From Pseudomonas putida (GTDB lineage Bacteria > Pseudomonadota > Gammaproteobacteria > Pseudomonadales > Pseudomonadaceae), in the NCBI RefSeq assembly GCF_001941965.1, contig NZ_MKZO01000047.1, forward strand, positions 1-64,000: a DNA stretch of 64,000 nucleotides. Reading direction: 5' to 3'. This document shows, one piece after another, positions 37,836-44,284 of this stretch. How positions within the stretch are numbered: the first letter of the stretch is position 1; each line of letters opens with the position of its first letter. Made by a program: the position numbers and the translations under genes. The notes beneath the pieces were generated by a model. That model was not told the DNA's origin. It saw nothing but the letters and a program-made list of their open reading frames with translations, and ran no database searches.

Positions 37836-37942
37836 TTGGTGGGTTTGCCTGTTTATTACTGTAAGTCTTGGTTTCGGATGAAGAAAATTGCGATAGAGCC
37901 TATGGATGAAGCTCTGGCACATTCTAGCCATTTCTCGCAGAG
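37836..37942 (+). pseudogene. Unidentified gene fragment, cassette 5
   Basis: About 35 codons (VGLPVYYCKSWFRMKKIAIE, then PMDEALAHSSHF) are open from a TTG after element 5 until the reading frame runs into the purine units of element 6. By analogy this is the remains of a toxin or immunity gene whose 3' part was lost. A complete gene seems unlikely. Confidence 0.35.
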
Positions 37943-38065
37943 GAAAAGGAGGAAAAGGGGACGAGGAAAAGGGGACAGGAAAAGGGGACAGACAGGAAAA
38001 GGGGACAGATTTATTTTTCTCTGCGAGTGAATGGCGTGGAGTGGAAAATAAATCTGTCCCCTTTT
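37943..38065. repeat. RAYT-type palindrome, element 6, with tandem GGAAAAGGGGAC units
   Basis: Five tandem GGAAAAGG(A/G)GAC-like units of 9-16 bp (37943-37996) lead into a complete 69-bp element (37997-38065) with perfect 21-bp inverted ends and the CTCTGCGAGTGAATGGCGTG centre. Its right end lies 2 bp from the start of the cdiA-homologous repeat, so the element marks the breakpoint of the duplicated toxin module. Confidence 0.88.
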
Positions 38066-38067
38066 TA

Positions 38068-38362
38068 ATCATGCCGTCCAGTTGGGACGTGATCTGGGTG
38101 CGTTGATATACACGGTCGGAGGCGTCTTGACCGCTGTAGGCGGGGCAGCCAAAGCGGGGCTGAGTCTGGCAAAAACGGGGGTTGAGGTATCGAGCAAAGC
38201 CTTGGGTCAGATGGCTATCAAGGACAGTCAAGAGATTGGTGTGCGTGTTGCTGCGCTGGAAACCAAGACGACGAAAAGCCTGGATGTTGTCACTGACGGG
38301 AAGGGGGCAGGGGCGAAAGGGCCTGTGACAGGTTCACCGTCTGGTGAGACGAAGGTAGTAGG
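38068..38362 (+). repeat. 295-bp direct repeat, orphan copy
   Basis: Copy of cdiA 33870-34164 at a constant offset of 4198 bp, with about a dozen substitutions clustered in a few codons. Both copies lie in the same reading frame relative to their toxins, so crossover between them would produce an intact cdiA with a different tip. Confidence 0.9.
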
Positions 38363-38954
38363 GGATGGTAAGCCAGCGGCTAACGATGGAAGCTTTGCAG
38401 GTGAAAAAACGACAGCGGAAGCTCCCAAACCTGAGCAGGGGCCCCCTGATGTAATCAGCCCACCGAAGCTCAGCCGGATTGAAGACCTGTTTGGGCAGAC
38501 ATTTGAAAGTATCCCTCTGTCGCACCTTCCCAATTGGAAGACCGGTTCGCTTGTAAATGACGGGGTGTTGGGCGAGCAACTGGCCCTGCAAACCCTTAAC
38601 GAGAAAACCGGCCTCAACTTCAAACCTCTGCAAAACAGTAGCAACCACGGCTGCGATGGCTGCGCGGTGGCGATCAATGGCGATACGATTACCGTGGTGG
38701 TGATGGATGCGAAGTCTTCGGTGAACGGCGTGAGTAAGGCCGGTATGCCGCATGGGGACCCGAGGACGCGGTTGGAGGGGTGGCTGAGCAATAGATCAAT
38801 TGCCGACTCTGATCCTGCTTTACGCGATGCTTTGCAAGCGGCGTTGGATTCAGGAAAAGCCAGGGTTCAAGGTGTAACAGTCAAAGTCGGTGTTCCCGGC
38901 CCCGGTAAAACAGGTGTAGCAGAATTTAAGGTGGAACCATGGATCAAGAAGTAA
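38068..38954 (+). pseudogene. Displaced cdiA C-terminal module (orphan CdiA-CT, nuclease-like)
   Basis: A promoterless 3' fragment of a cdiA gene with no native start; a TTG at 38082 gives 290 residues. It begins with the pretoxin segment shared with the main cdiA (YTVGGVLTAVGGAAKAGLSL through SGETKVVG), then switches to a different toxin with no Hint domain. The toxin core GVLGEQLALQTLNEKTG, then GCDG and VVVMDAKSS, has the spacing of a PD-(D/E)XK nuclease active site: Glu in the first helix, Asp, then D-A-K. DNase or RNase activity is inferred. The reading frame is intact, so it may be a silent spare toxin. Confidence 0.72.
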
Positions 38955-39937
38955 TTCAGTGCGGGCGCTCGGGCGTGAACCCGAAATGGCCCTCCTACAA
39001 AAGTGTGCTGGGGCGCATAGCCAAGGGGCCACACGTCCCAGATGAATACGAGTTGAATGGCATCCGTGAATATGTTGAGCGCGGCGATGCATTTGCGAAG
39101 CCATCAATGCCTGTACCGAATAGTGATAACGTTACGCGTAGTAGCTCCGAATGGATGGCCGTCACACGAGCTCACAAAGTATTGGCAACCGCACCAGATA
39201 ATCCGCAATGGCTTCTGGAATTGGCACATTGGCTGCGCTATTACCAAGTAGGAATTTGGCAGTTATTCTTCTGGGCGGGCCAGTTTGACATTATTGCCAA
39301 AGCGACAGGTAATGATCGACGCCGCCAAAACTACAGCATCCATACCGCCACCAATATGATGGGCACCATGGCGATCCTAGGCTGGAAGGATGTCGTCATC
39401 CATCAGGGCTATCTCACTCATGCGGCTCTCAACCGTGGGCATCAATTAGTAATTGAGTACGAGGAGCAACACCGCCGCGCCCAAGCCTTTATGCTGCGTG
39501 TGTTTGCCGATTGGGTAGGCGATGTTTCGCATCAATGGCCTGCTTATGCTTACGACGAACCCATCTACGAAGCCTTGTTGGCCAAGTGGCGCACTCCCAG
39601 CCCCGACGACCTGATGCCCTGCCTGTTGGCCGCTTGTGACCGCCACACTTGGCAAACCGGCAAAGAGAGCCAGAAGAATTCCTACGACTTCAATCAGGAC
39701 TGGCACTTGGAGCGCGTGCCGGTGGAAATTCTCTATATCCTGCGCCTGCGTCAGTGGGAAGGTTTAGCTAATCCGCAGAAAATTGATCATCCGCTGCTGG
39801 CCGCGCCCTTTGACCAACTGCCACCCGAGCAGCCCGTGCCTGAGTTGGACGAGTTGATGCAAGGGGTACTCAAACGCGCTAGGGAAGACTGGCCGCAGTA
39901 TGATGAAGTGCTGTCTTTGCCAGCATTGAAGAGTTGA
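38939..39937 (+). CDS. Immunity protein for the orphan CdiA-CT
   Basis: A 332-residue soluble, helix-rich, Trp/His-rich protein (LAHWLRYYQVGIWQLFFWAG; MMGTMAILGWKDVVIHQGYL). The ATG overlaps the orphan toxin end by 16 bp, so it should be that toxin's immunity protein. It is much larger than the other immunity proteins and has higher GC than its neighbours, so its source probably differs. I cannot assign a family. It could confer protection even while its toxin is silent, if transcribed. Confidence 0.72.
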   Translation: MDQEVIQCGRSGVNPKWPSYKSVLGRIAKGPHVPDEYELNGIREYVERGDAFAKPSMPVPNSDNVTRSSSEWMAVTRAHKVLATAPDNPQWLLELAHWLRYYQVGIWQLFFWAGQFDIIAKATGNDRRRQNYSIHTATNMMGTMAILGWKDVVIHQGYLTHAALNRGHQLVIEYEEQHRRAQAFMLRVFADWVGDVSHQWPAYAYDEPIYEALLAKWRTPSPDDLMPCLLAACDRHTWQTGKESQKNSYDFNQDWHLERVPVEILYILRLRQWEGLANPQKIDHPLLAAPFDQLPPEQPVPELDELMQGVLKRAREDWPQYDEVLSLPALKS

Positions 39938-39951
39938 GTGGGCGCAACACC

Positions 39952-40023
39952 AAAAAGGGGGCGGATTTATTTCTCTCGGCTAGACGAATGGAATCGAGTA
40001 GAAAATAAATCCGTCCCTTCTTT
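39952..40023. repeat. RAYT-type palindrome, element 7
   Basis: Complete 72-bp element 14 bp after the immunity stop: left end AAAAAGGGGGCGGATTTATT, right end AAAATAAATCCGTCCCTTCT. The complementary G-to-C changes in both ends (GCGGAT/ATCCGT) show that the stem has been maintained by paired change. The centre is CTCGGCTAGACGAATGGAAT. Confidence 0.88.
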
Positions 40024-40077
40024 CCAGAGTATCGTAGTAAATTTTGCTGATTCACCGGTGACCTTCAAACAGATAGG
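40024..40077 (+). pseudogene. Possible toxin fragment between elements 7 and 8
   Basis: An 18-codon open stretch (SIVVNFADSPVTFKQIGK) separates two palindromes. It may be an internal piece of the toxin whose last residues lie at 40137-40160, split by element 8. Too short to prove. Confidence 0.25.
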
Positions 40078-40134
40078 AAAAAGGGGACGGAAAAGAGTGG
40101 AAAATAAATCTGTCCCCTTTTCGGTCCCCTTTTC
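40078..40134. repeat. RAYT-type palindrome, element 8 (truncated left end)
   Basis: Only AAAAAGGGGACGG remains of the left end. The right end AAAATAAATCTGTCCCCTTT is perfect and is followed by an extra CGGTCCCCTTTT unit. The centre is largely deleted (AAAAGAGTGG). Confidence 0.78.
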
Positions 40135-40136
40135 GA

Positions 40137-40160
40137 ATGGTGGAGATCAAGTTCAAGTGA
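40137..40160 (+). pseudogene. Toxin tail remnant, cassette 7
   Basis: The last 7 codons read MVEIKFK and end in a TGA that overlaps the following GTG start (GTGA), the same coupling seen in cassettes 3 and 10. The short charged beta-strand end is typical of toxin C-termini. Confidence 0.4.
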
Positions 40161-40507
40161 TTGAAGGACTCTATAAGTCGGTGTTGCGAAGCGCATTTGG
40201 GCTCTCAATGGGCGTTATATGGCAGCATATGACGGTTGAGCTTCTTGGTTCGTCTGTTGATTACGCGCACCGAGTCAATCTGTTCTTCTCTCTGATGGAG
40301 CGTTTGATGTTGGAGGGGAACATAAGACTTGCGCATGATGGCCTTCGCCTTTTTGGTTCTATCCATGATCAGCTAGACCTGCTCAAGGAAGCATGGCCTG
40401 AAGAGCCCGGTGAAGATGATCTTGATGGCTTCGGACTTTGGTTTGTCACAGAGGCCCCTGCTGGGGTTGGATGGATAGACTCCGATGGTAAAGAGTTTTG
40501 GACGTAG
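40157..40507 (+). CDS. Orphan immunity protein, DUF596-like
   Basis: 116 residues from a GTG that overlaps the toxin-tail stop. The pattern FFSLMERLMLEGNIRLAHDG, then GSIHDQLDLLKEAWP, then GVGWIDSDGKEFWT is what I know from DUF596 proteins, which are common among orphan immunity genes. The open frame upstream to 39938 is palindrome sequence read as protein and is not part of the gene. Confidence 0.7.
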   Translation: MIEGLYKSVLRSAFGLSMGVIWQHMTVELLGSSVDYAHRVNLFFSLMERLMLEGNIRLAHDGLRLFGSIHDQLDLLKEAWPEEPGEDDLDGFGLWFVTEAPAGVGWIDSDGKEFWT

Positions 40508-40514
40508 TTCCTAA

Positions 40515-40742
40515 GTTCAGGTTGGTGCAAAAGGTAGTGCGCTCGCTGGAAAAAACGTTGATGATTTGTCGAATGCAGGAAAGCTACTTGATCCGGCCGA
40601 TAAATCAGGACAACTATCATTGGCTGGTCGAGCACTCCAAAAACACGGTAGTCGTGAAGGCAGTGCGTTTCCTAGCGTTAAAGGAAGTCCTTCTGAAATC
40701 AACGCCCAAGGTCAAAAAATAGCTGACGAGATCTTGAACGAC
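40515..40742 (+). pseudogene. Toxin-domain fragment, truncated at the 3' end
   Basis: About 75 open codons containing LSLAGRALQKHGSREGSAFP and INAQGQKIADEILND. This motif pair is the first half of a common C-terminal polymorphic-toxin domain found in CDI and Rhs proteins, probably an RNase of the BECR type. The second half, normally about 40 residues with the catalytic end, is replaced by the GGAAAAGGGGAC units of element 9. No start codon of its own is evident; a TTG at 40566 is in frame. It follows the DUF596 gene by 7 bp with no palindrome between. Confidence 0.6.
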
Positions 40743-40801
40743 CGGAAAAGGGGACGGAAAAGCGGAAAAGGGGACAGCGGAAAAGGGGACAGATTTATTT
40801 T
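40741..40801 (+). repeat. Left end of the RAYT unit (element 9 left)
   Basis: Three purine units (GGAAAAGGGGAC, GGAAAAGC, GGAAAAGGGGACAGC) lead into one perfect left end, AAAAGGGGACAGATTTATTT (40781-40800). Its inverted partner is not 30 bp away, as in the other elements, but about 825 bp away at 41606, beyond the transposase gene. Confidence 0.85.
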
Positions 40802-40912
40802 CTCTGGGGGAGTCGAGGGGAACATAAAATGTCTTACTTTGCTACGGTCACGCGCTGCGGCTATTCCAGATCAGGCTACTAAACTGAAACGCCTCAACGG
40901 AGTGAGGTTGCT

Positions 40913-41611
40913 ATGCCGAGAATTGGACGAGTAGTGCTGCCGAATTATCCCCACCATGTTGTTCAACGTGGTCACAATCGACAAATCGTTTTTGCAGCAC
41001 CGCAGGACTATCAGCGTTACATTAACGACCTACGTGAGCTTAAGGACGCATTTGGTATAAAAGTTTACGCGTACTGCCTCATGACAAATCATGTGCATTT
41101 ATTGGTGCAGCCAGGGACCGTAGTAGCCAGTCTTGGGCAGTTGATGAAAGCGCTGGCCGGACGTACTACCCGCTACCGCAACAAACTGGAGGGGCGCTCC
41201 GGGACGTTATGGGAGAGCCGTTATAAATCTAGTGTCGTACAATCAGAAACCTATCTGCTAGCGTGCTGCCGGTACATCGAGTTGAACCCAGTGCGAGCAT
41301 TTATGGTTCTTCAGCCAGAAGATTACCCCTGGTCGAGCTATCGAGCTCGAATCAGCTCGCAGGCGGGCTCTGACTGGCTGGACATTGCCCCATATTTTGA
41401 GTCGTTGGGCGAAACACCTGAAGAAATAGTGGGCCGATATATATCCTTTGTCAGACAAGCTACCCCATCGGGAGAGTTGGATCACATCAGAATGGCCTTG
41501 CAGCGAGGTCAGTTGACAGGGGCAACTCGTTTTGTTGATGAGGTTGAAAGAATATGTGGTGCTCGAGTAGAGTGGCGTGGGCAAGGTAGGTCACGTTCGA
41601 GTATTAAATAA
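40913..41611 (+). CDS. REP-associated tyrosine transposase (RAYT, Y1/IS200-like)
   Basis: HUH single-strand endonuclease of 232 residues. It has the RAYT N-terminus (RVVLPNYPHHVVQRGHNRQ), the metal-binding His-x-His in LMTNHVHLLVQP (His60, His62) and the conserved YIELNPVRA helix, with candidate catalytic Tyr114/Tyr121. RAYTs are domesticated relatives of IS200/IS605 transposases that act on REP palindromes, nicking them at hairpins. Flanking ends identical to the palindromes throughout 35.6-42.35 kb make this the likely source of their mobility. Its TAA stop lies inside the right inverted end. GTGAGG precedes ATG 40913. Confidence 0.92.
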   Translation: MPRIGRVVLPNYPHHVVQRGHNRQIVFAAPQDYQRYINDLRELKDAFGIKVYAYCLMTNHVHLLVQPGTVVASLGQLMKALAGRTTRYRNKLEGRSGTLWESRYKSSVVQSETYLLACCRYIELNPVRAFMVLQPEDYPWSSYRARISSQAGSDWLDIAPYFESLGETPEEIVGRYISFVRQATPSGELDHIRMALQRGQLTGATRFVDEVERICGARVEWRGQGRSRSSIK

Positions 41612-41665
41612 ATCTGTCCCCTTTTTTCCGTCCCCTTTTTTCCAGTCCCCTTTTTTCCTTTTTTC
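41606..41665 (+). repeat. Right end of the RAYT unit (element 9 right)
   Basis: AAATAAATCTGTCCCCTTTT is the inverted partner of 40781-40801. It overlaps the last codon and stop of the transposase gene and is followed by TCCGTCCCCTTTT and TCCAGTCCCCTTTT units. Together with the left end this bounds an approximately 845-bp unit. Confidence 0.86.
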
Positions 41666-41667
41666 CA

Positions 41668-41751
41668 GGAGTCTTGTCACCTAGCAAAGCTGGACAGACC
41701 AAACCTGTATCAGATGTAAAAATTGATCCGATAGACTGGAGGAATAGATGA
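41668..41751 (+). pseudogene. Toxin C-terminal remnant, cassette 10
   Basis: 27 codons (LSPSKAGQTKPVSDVKIDP, ending IDWRNR) start right after the T-rich end units and finish in a TGA overlapping the next ATG (ATGA). The Trp and Arg residues near the terminus and the overlap fit the tail of a toxin. The rest of that toxin is missing. Confidence 0.5.
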
Positions 41752-42227
41752 TAACTATCTACTTTGAGACAGGTGAGACCTTGGATTTGTCTTTGGATAG
41801 TCTCGTTAATTCAATATTTAGTGGGTTGGAGCTTCATCGTGCAATTTTTGAAAATTTTGATGTTTCGGGGGCTGACTTTACAGGGGCGAATCTGAGAAAT
41901 GCGTCTTTTAATTACTCTGTATTGAATAGGGCTGTAATGCATGGTGCTGCTCTTATGAATGCGACATTAGTTTGCGTACAGATAAAGGGGGCGGATCTTT
42001 CAGAGGCTATAGCAATTGGGGCTGACTTTACCGGGGAAGATCTTTCGTCGTCTGGTCTGAAAAATGCGGATGTTTTTGGCGCTAGTTTTGTAAGGGCTAA
42101 TTTGTGCGACGTTAATTTTGAAGTTAAAAGGATAGAAGGTGCTTGCTTTTCTGGTGCTATATATGACGAGTGGACAGTGTGGCCTGAAGGTTTCGATCCT
42201 GTAGTGTTTGGTGCGATCAAAGTCTGA
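41748..42227 (+). CDS. Pentapeptide-repeat orphan immunity protein
   Basis: 159 residues. The central part is built of A(D/N)LxX pentapeptides (GADFTGANLRNASFNYSVLN; GADLSEAIAIGADFTGEDLS; FVRANLCDVNF), which form a right-handed square beta-helix. It ends with EWTVWPEGFDPVVFGA, a closing motif I associate with pentapeptide immunity proteins. The start overlaps the toxin-remnant stop by 4 bp. Low GC. Such proteins can mimic DNA or bind a toxin; here immunity is inferred from position. Confidence 0.75.
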   Translation: MITIYFETGETLDLSLDSLVNSIFSGLELHRAIFENFDVSGADFTGANLRNASFNYSVLNRAVMHGAALMNATLVCVQIKGADLSEAIAIGADFTGEDLSSSGLKNADVFGASFVRANLCDVNFEVKRIEGACFSGAIYDEWTVWPEGFDPVVFGAIKV

Positions 42228-42242
42228 TTTTAGTTTCTCTCA

Positions 42243-42348
42243 GGAAAAGGGGACAGGAAAAGGGGACAGATTTATTTTCTCGGCTGCCAGTTAAGCGGGC
42301 GGGCTATGTTAGAAAATAAATCTGTCCCCTTTATCCGTCCCCTTTATC
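42243..42348. repeat. RAYT-type palindrome, element 10
   Basis: One extra GGAAAAGGGGACA unit, then perfect ends at 42258-42278 and 42313-42333 around a novel centre (CTCGGCTGCCAGTTAAGCGG), then an extra TCCGTCCCCTTTAT unit. It marks the right border of the low-GC array; high-GC core genes resume within 70 bp. Confidence 0.88.
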
Positions 42349-42411
42349 CAAAGGATAACTGAAAGAACTGGTCAGTCGCCAGAATTTCATATATGCCGCC
42401 TGCCGCGGCGG

Positions 42412-43467
42412 TCACTCCAGGTTCATCAGCACCTGGGTTTGAAGGCCTTCCCTGGCGCTGCCATCACTTCGCCAACCACGCCACCAGCGCCTGAACTTCC
42501 CCGGCTCCTCCATCTGCGGAGCATGTCCCAACTTCGCAAACTCGATCAGCTCCGCCCCAGGTATCGCCTTCTGCGTGGCTTTGCCCAACTCGGGGTACTT
42601 ACCGATCTTCGTCTTCACTTCAGCCGGTGCGATATCGCTACCAATGGCCGTTGTATCCGTCTGGCCGATCATCAGCAAGGTAGGCACCTGGAGTTTCGGA
42701 AACTCATACACCACCGGCTGGGTGAAGATCATGTCGTAGATAAGCGCCGAGTTCCACGCCACTGCCTGGCGCCCAGGCCCGGCATTGAGCCCTGCCAGCA
42801 TCTCCACCCATTTGTCGTATTCCGGCTTCCAGCGGCCATCGTAATAGGTCTTTTGTTCGTAGGCCTTGATGCCTTCCGCCGTCACCTTCAGCTCACGCTC
42901 GAACCATTGATCGACCGTGCGGTACGGCACGCCCATGGCCTTCCAGTCTTCGAGGCCGATCGGGTTGACCATCACCAGCCGGGACGTTTCAGAGGGGTAC
43001 ATAAGCGCGTAGCGGGTCGCCAGCATGCCACCGGTGGAGTGGCCGACGATGCTGGCCTTGTCGATGCCCAGGTGCTTCAGCAGTGCGTGGGTGTTGTGCG
43101 CCAGTTGCTGGAAGCTGTACTGGTAGTTCTCGGGTTTGCTCGACGAGCAGAAGCCGATCTGGTCCGGGGCGATCACCCGGTAACCGGCCTGGCTAAGCCC
43201 TTTGATGGTGTCTTCCCAGGTGGCCGCGCAGAAGTTCTTGCCGTGCAGCAACACGACAGTGCCCACGGTCGATTCAGGCTTTTGCGCGGGTACATCCAGG
43301 TAGCCCATTTGCAGGTCCTTGCCCTGCGAGGTGAAGTTCAGGTGCTTCAGGGGATAAGGGTAGGCAAAGCCCTCCAGTTGCGGGCCATAGACGTTGGCGG
43401 CGGTCGCGTATTGCAGGCCGCAACCCAGCAGACCGGCAAGGAGTGCAGCGTGTAGTGTGCGTTTCAC
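42412..43467 (-). CDS. Secreted alpha/beta hydrolase (3' end frameshifted)
   Basis: Predicted periplasmic serine hydrolase of 351 residues with signal peptide (HAALLAGLLGCGLQYATAA). The oxyanion segment is VVLLHGKNFCAATW, the nucleophile elbow is VGHSTGGM and the catalytic His is in LGHAPQMEEP. Substrate unknown; homologues are annotated as general alpha/beta hydrolases. After EEPG the frame becomes implausible (KFRRWWRGWRSDGSAREG). The neighbouring frame reads EVQALVAWLAK and a stop at 42464, the usual kind of ending, so one G is probably missing in the run of four near 42500. It is either a sequencing error or a real 3' change that leaves the active site intact. Confidence 0.85.
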   Translation of the reverse strand: MKRTLHAALLAGLLGCGLQYATAANVYGPQLEGFAYPYPLKHLNFTSQGKDLQMGYLDVPAQKPESTVGTVVLLHGKNFCAATWEDTIKGLSQAGYRVIAPDQIGFCSSSKPENYQYSFQQLAHNTHALLKHLGIDKASIVGHSTGGMLATRYALMYPSETSRLVMVNPIGLEDWKAMGVPYRTVDQWFERELKVTAEGIKAYEQKTYYDGRWKPEYDKWVEMLAGLNAGPGRQAVAWNSALIYDMIFTQPVVYEFPKLQVPTLLMIGQTDTTAIGSDIAPAEVKTKIGKYPELGKATQKAIPGAELIEFAKLGHAPQMEEPGKFRRWWRGWRSDGSAREGLQTQVLMNLE

Positions 43468-43698
43468 GGGGCTTGCTTCCTGTTTTCCGAGGGGGGGTGA
43501 CCACTCGGCATTGCCGGGATTAAAGCGGCATTAACAGTTCTGTAGAAACCTCGGTCTGATGCAGGAGGCGCTGGTCCAGGATTCCTGGCCACCTTCACCG
43601 CAGCCCGCCGCCGGCACAGCGAGCAGTTCCAGGCAGACCGCGCCGCAGTGGCAGGAGGCGCGGTGGCGTGCCTGGATATCCGGACCCACAGGTTTGTT

Positions 43699-43941
43699 CT
43701 ACACCTCCACCGTCACCGGTGAGGCCGACAACGCCACGCCCAGCAACGCTTTGGCAATCCTCATTTCCAGCAGGATATTGCTCAGTTCCGCTTCATTACG
43801 GGGAGTAGGTCGATCAGGCAATGCGCCTGCGCCGTGGATGGCTTTGTTGAGGTGCTCGGCAGCTCGGGCGATGGCTTCGGCGTGATAGAGGCCGGGGCCG
43901 ACGCAGAGGACGGGAGGCGGATCAGGGACGAGTTTTTTCAT
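43699..43941 (-). CDS. DUF6124/DUF3077-like small protein
   Basis: 80 residues starting MKKLVPDPPPVLCVGPGLYH and ending in a helical part (LSNILLEMRIAKALLGVALS). This pattern (MKK-I/L-VPDPP at the start, then a helix with LLE..R.A.ALL) is widespread in Pseudomonas small hypothetical proteins that I know as DUF3077/DUF6124. Function unknown. It lies downstream of the structured inverted repeat at 44010-44119, read on the same strand. The 43468-43698 stretch beyond its stop shows nothing recognisable. Confidence 0.75.
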   Translation of the reverse strand: MKKLVPDPPPVLCVGPGLYHAEAIARAAEHLNKAIHGAGALPDRPTPRNEAELSNILLEMRIAKALLGVALSASPVTVEV

Positions 43942-44009
43942 GGTGTAACCCTATATCAGTTCAGGAATTCACCACACGTCGCTGCTAAACGAAGGGTGGC
44001 GACTGTACG

Positions 44010-44119
44010 CGGGTTAGCAGACCGGAGATATAGGAATCCGGCGCACCCGAAGGTGCCCACACGCACAGCCGCCATTGAAGGTTACTGGTGCGCCTATATC
44101 TCGACGGACTGCTAATCCG
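44010..44119 (-). other. Long structured inverted repeat upstream of the DUF6124 gene
   Basis: A 25-base arm (44010-44034, CGGGTTAGCAGACCGGAGAT and on) pairs with 44093-44119 (CCTATATCTCGACGGACTGC and on) with few mismatches. Inside is a small perfect hairpin GCACC-CGAA-GGTGC (44043-44056). If transcribed leftwards this gives a stable stem with a branched top about 70 nt before the ATG at 43941. Similar sequence before DUF6124-type genes is familiar to me from Pseudomonas genomes. It could be a 5'-UTR regulator or a mobile palindrome. The rest of 43942-44284 is unremarkable. Confidence 0.6.
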
Positions 44120-44284
44120 TGTCGTCGATTTTCGCAACGACGGACGCAGCCTAGGCACCGTTTCCATAAGACGCAACCCGTTGGCAGGGCTGGGGAGTAT
44201 GCTTGGGAAATTGCCTACAAGAAAGTCGGAAATCTGGGAAGTTTTACCCTCAAATGCAACATCATTTGGCAACGTTGCCGAGCG

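Noticed and set aside
37943..37996. Tandem short units that could be mistaken for a CRISPR array
   Set aside because: Units are 9-16 bp, variable and purine-only, without unique spacers, and no cas genes are present. They are reiterated palindrome ends.
35496..42348. Prophage or integrative element carrying the low-GC array
   Set aside because: No integrase, phage structural gene, tRNA attachment site or flanking direct repeat was seen. The only mobility gene is the RAYT.
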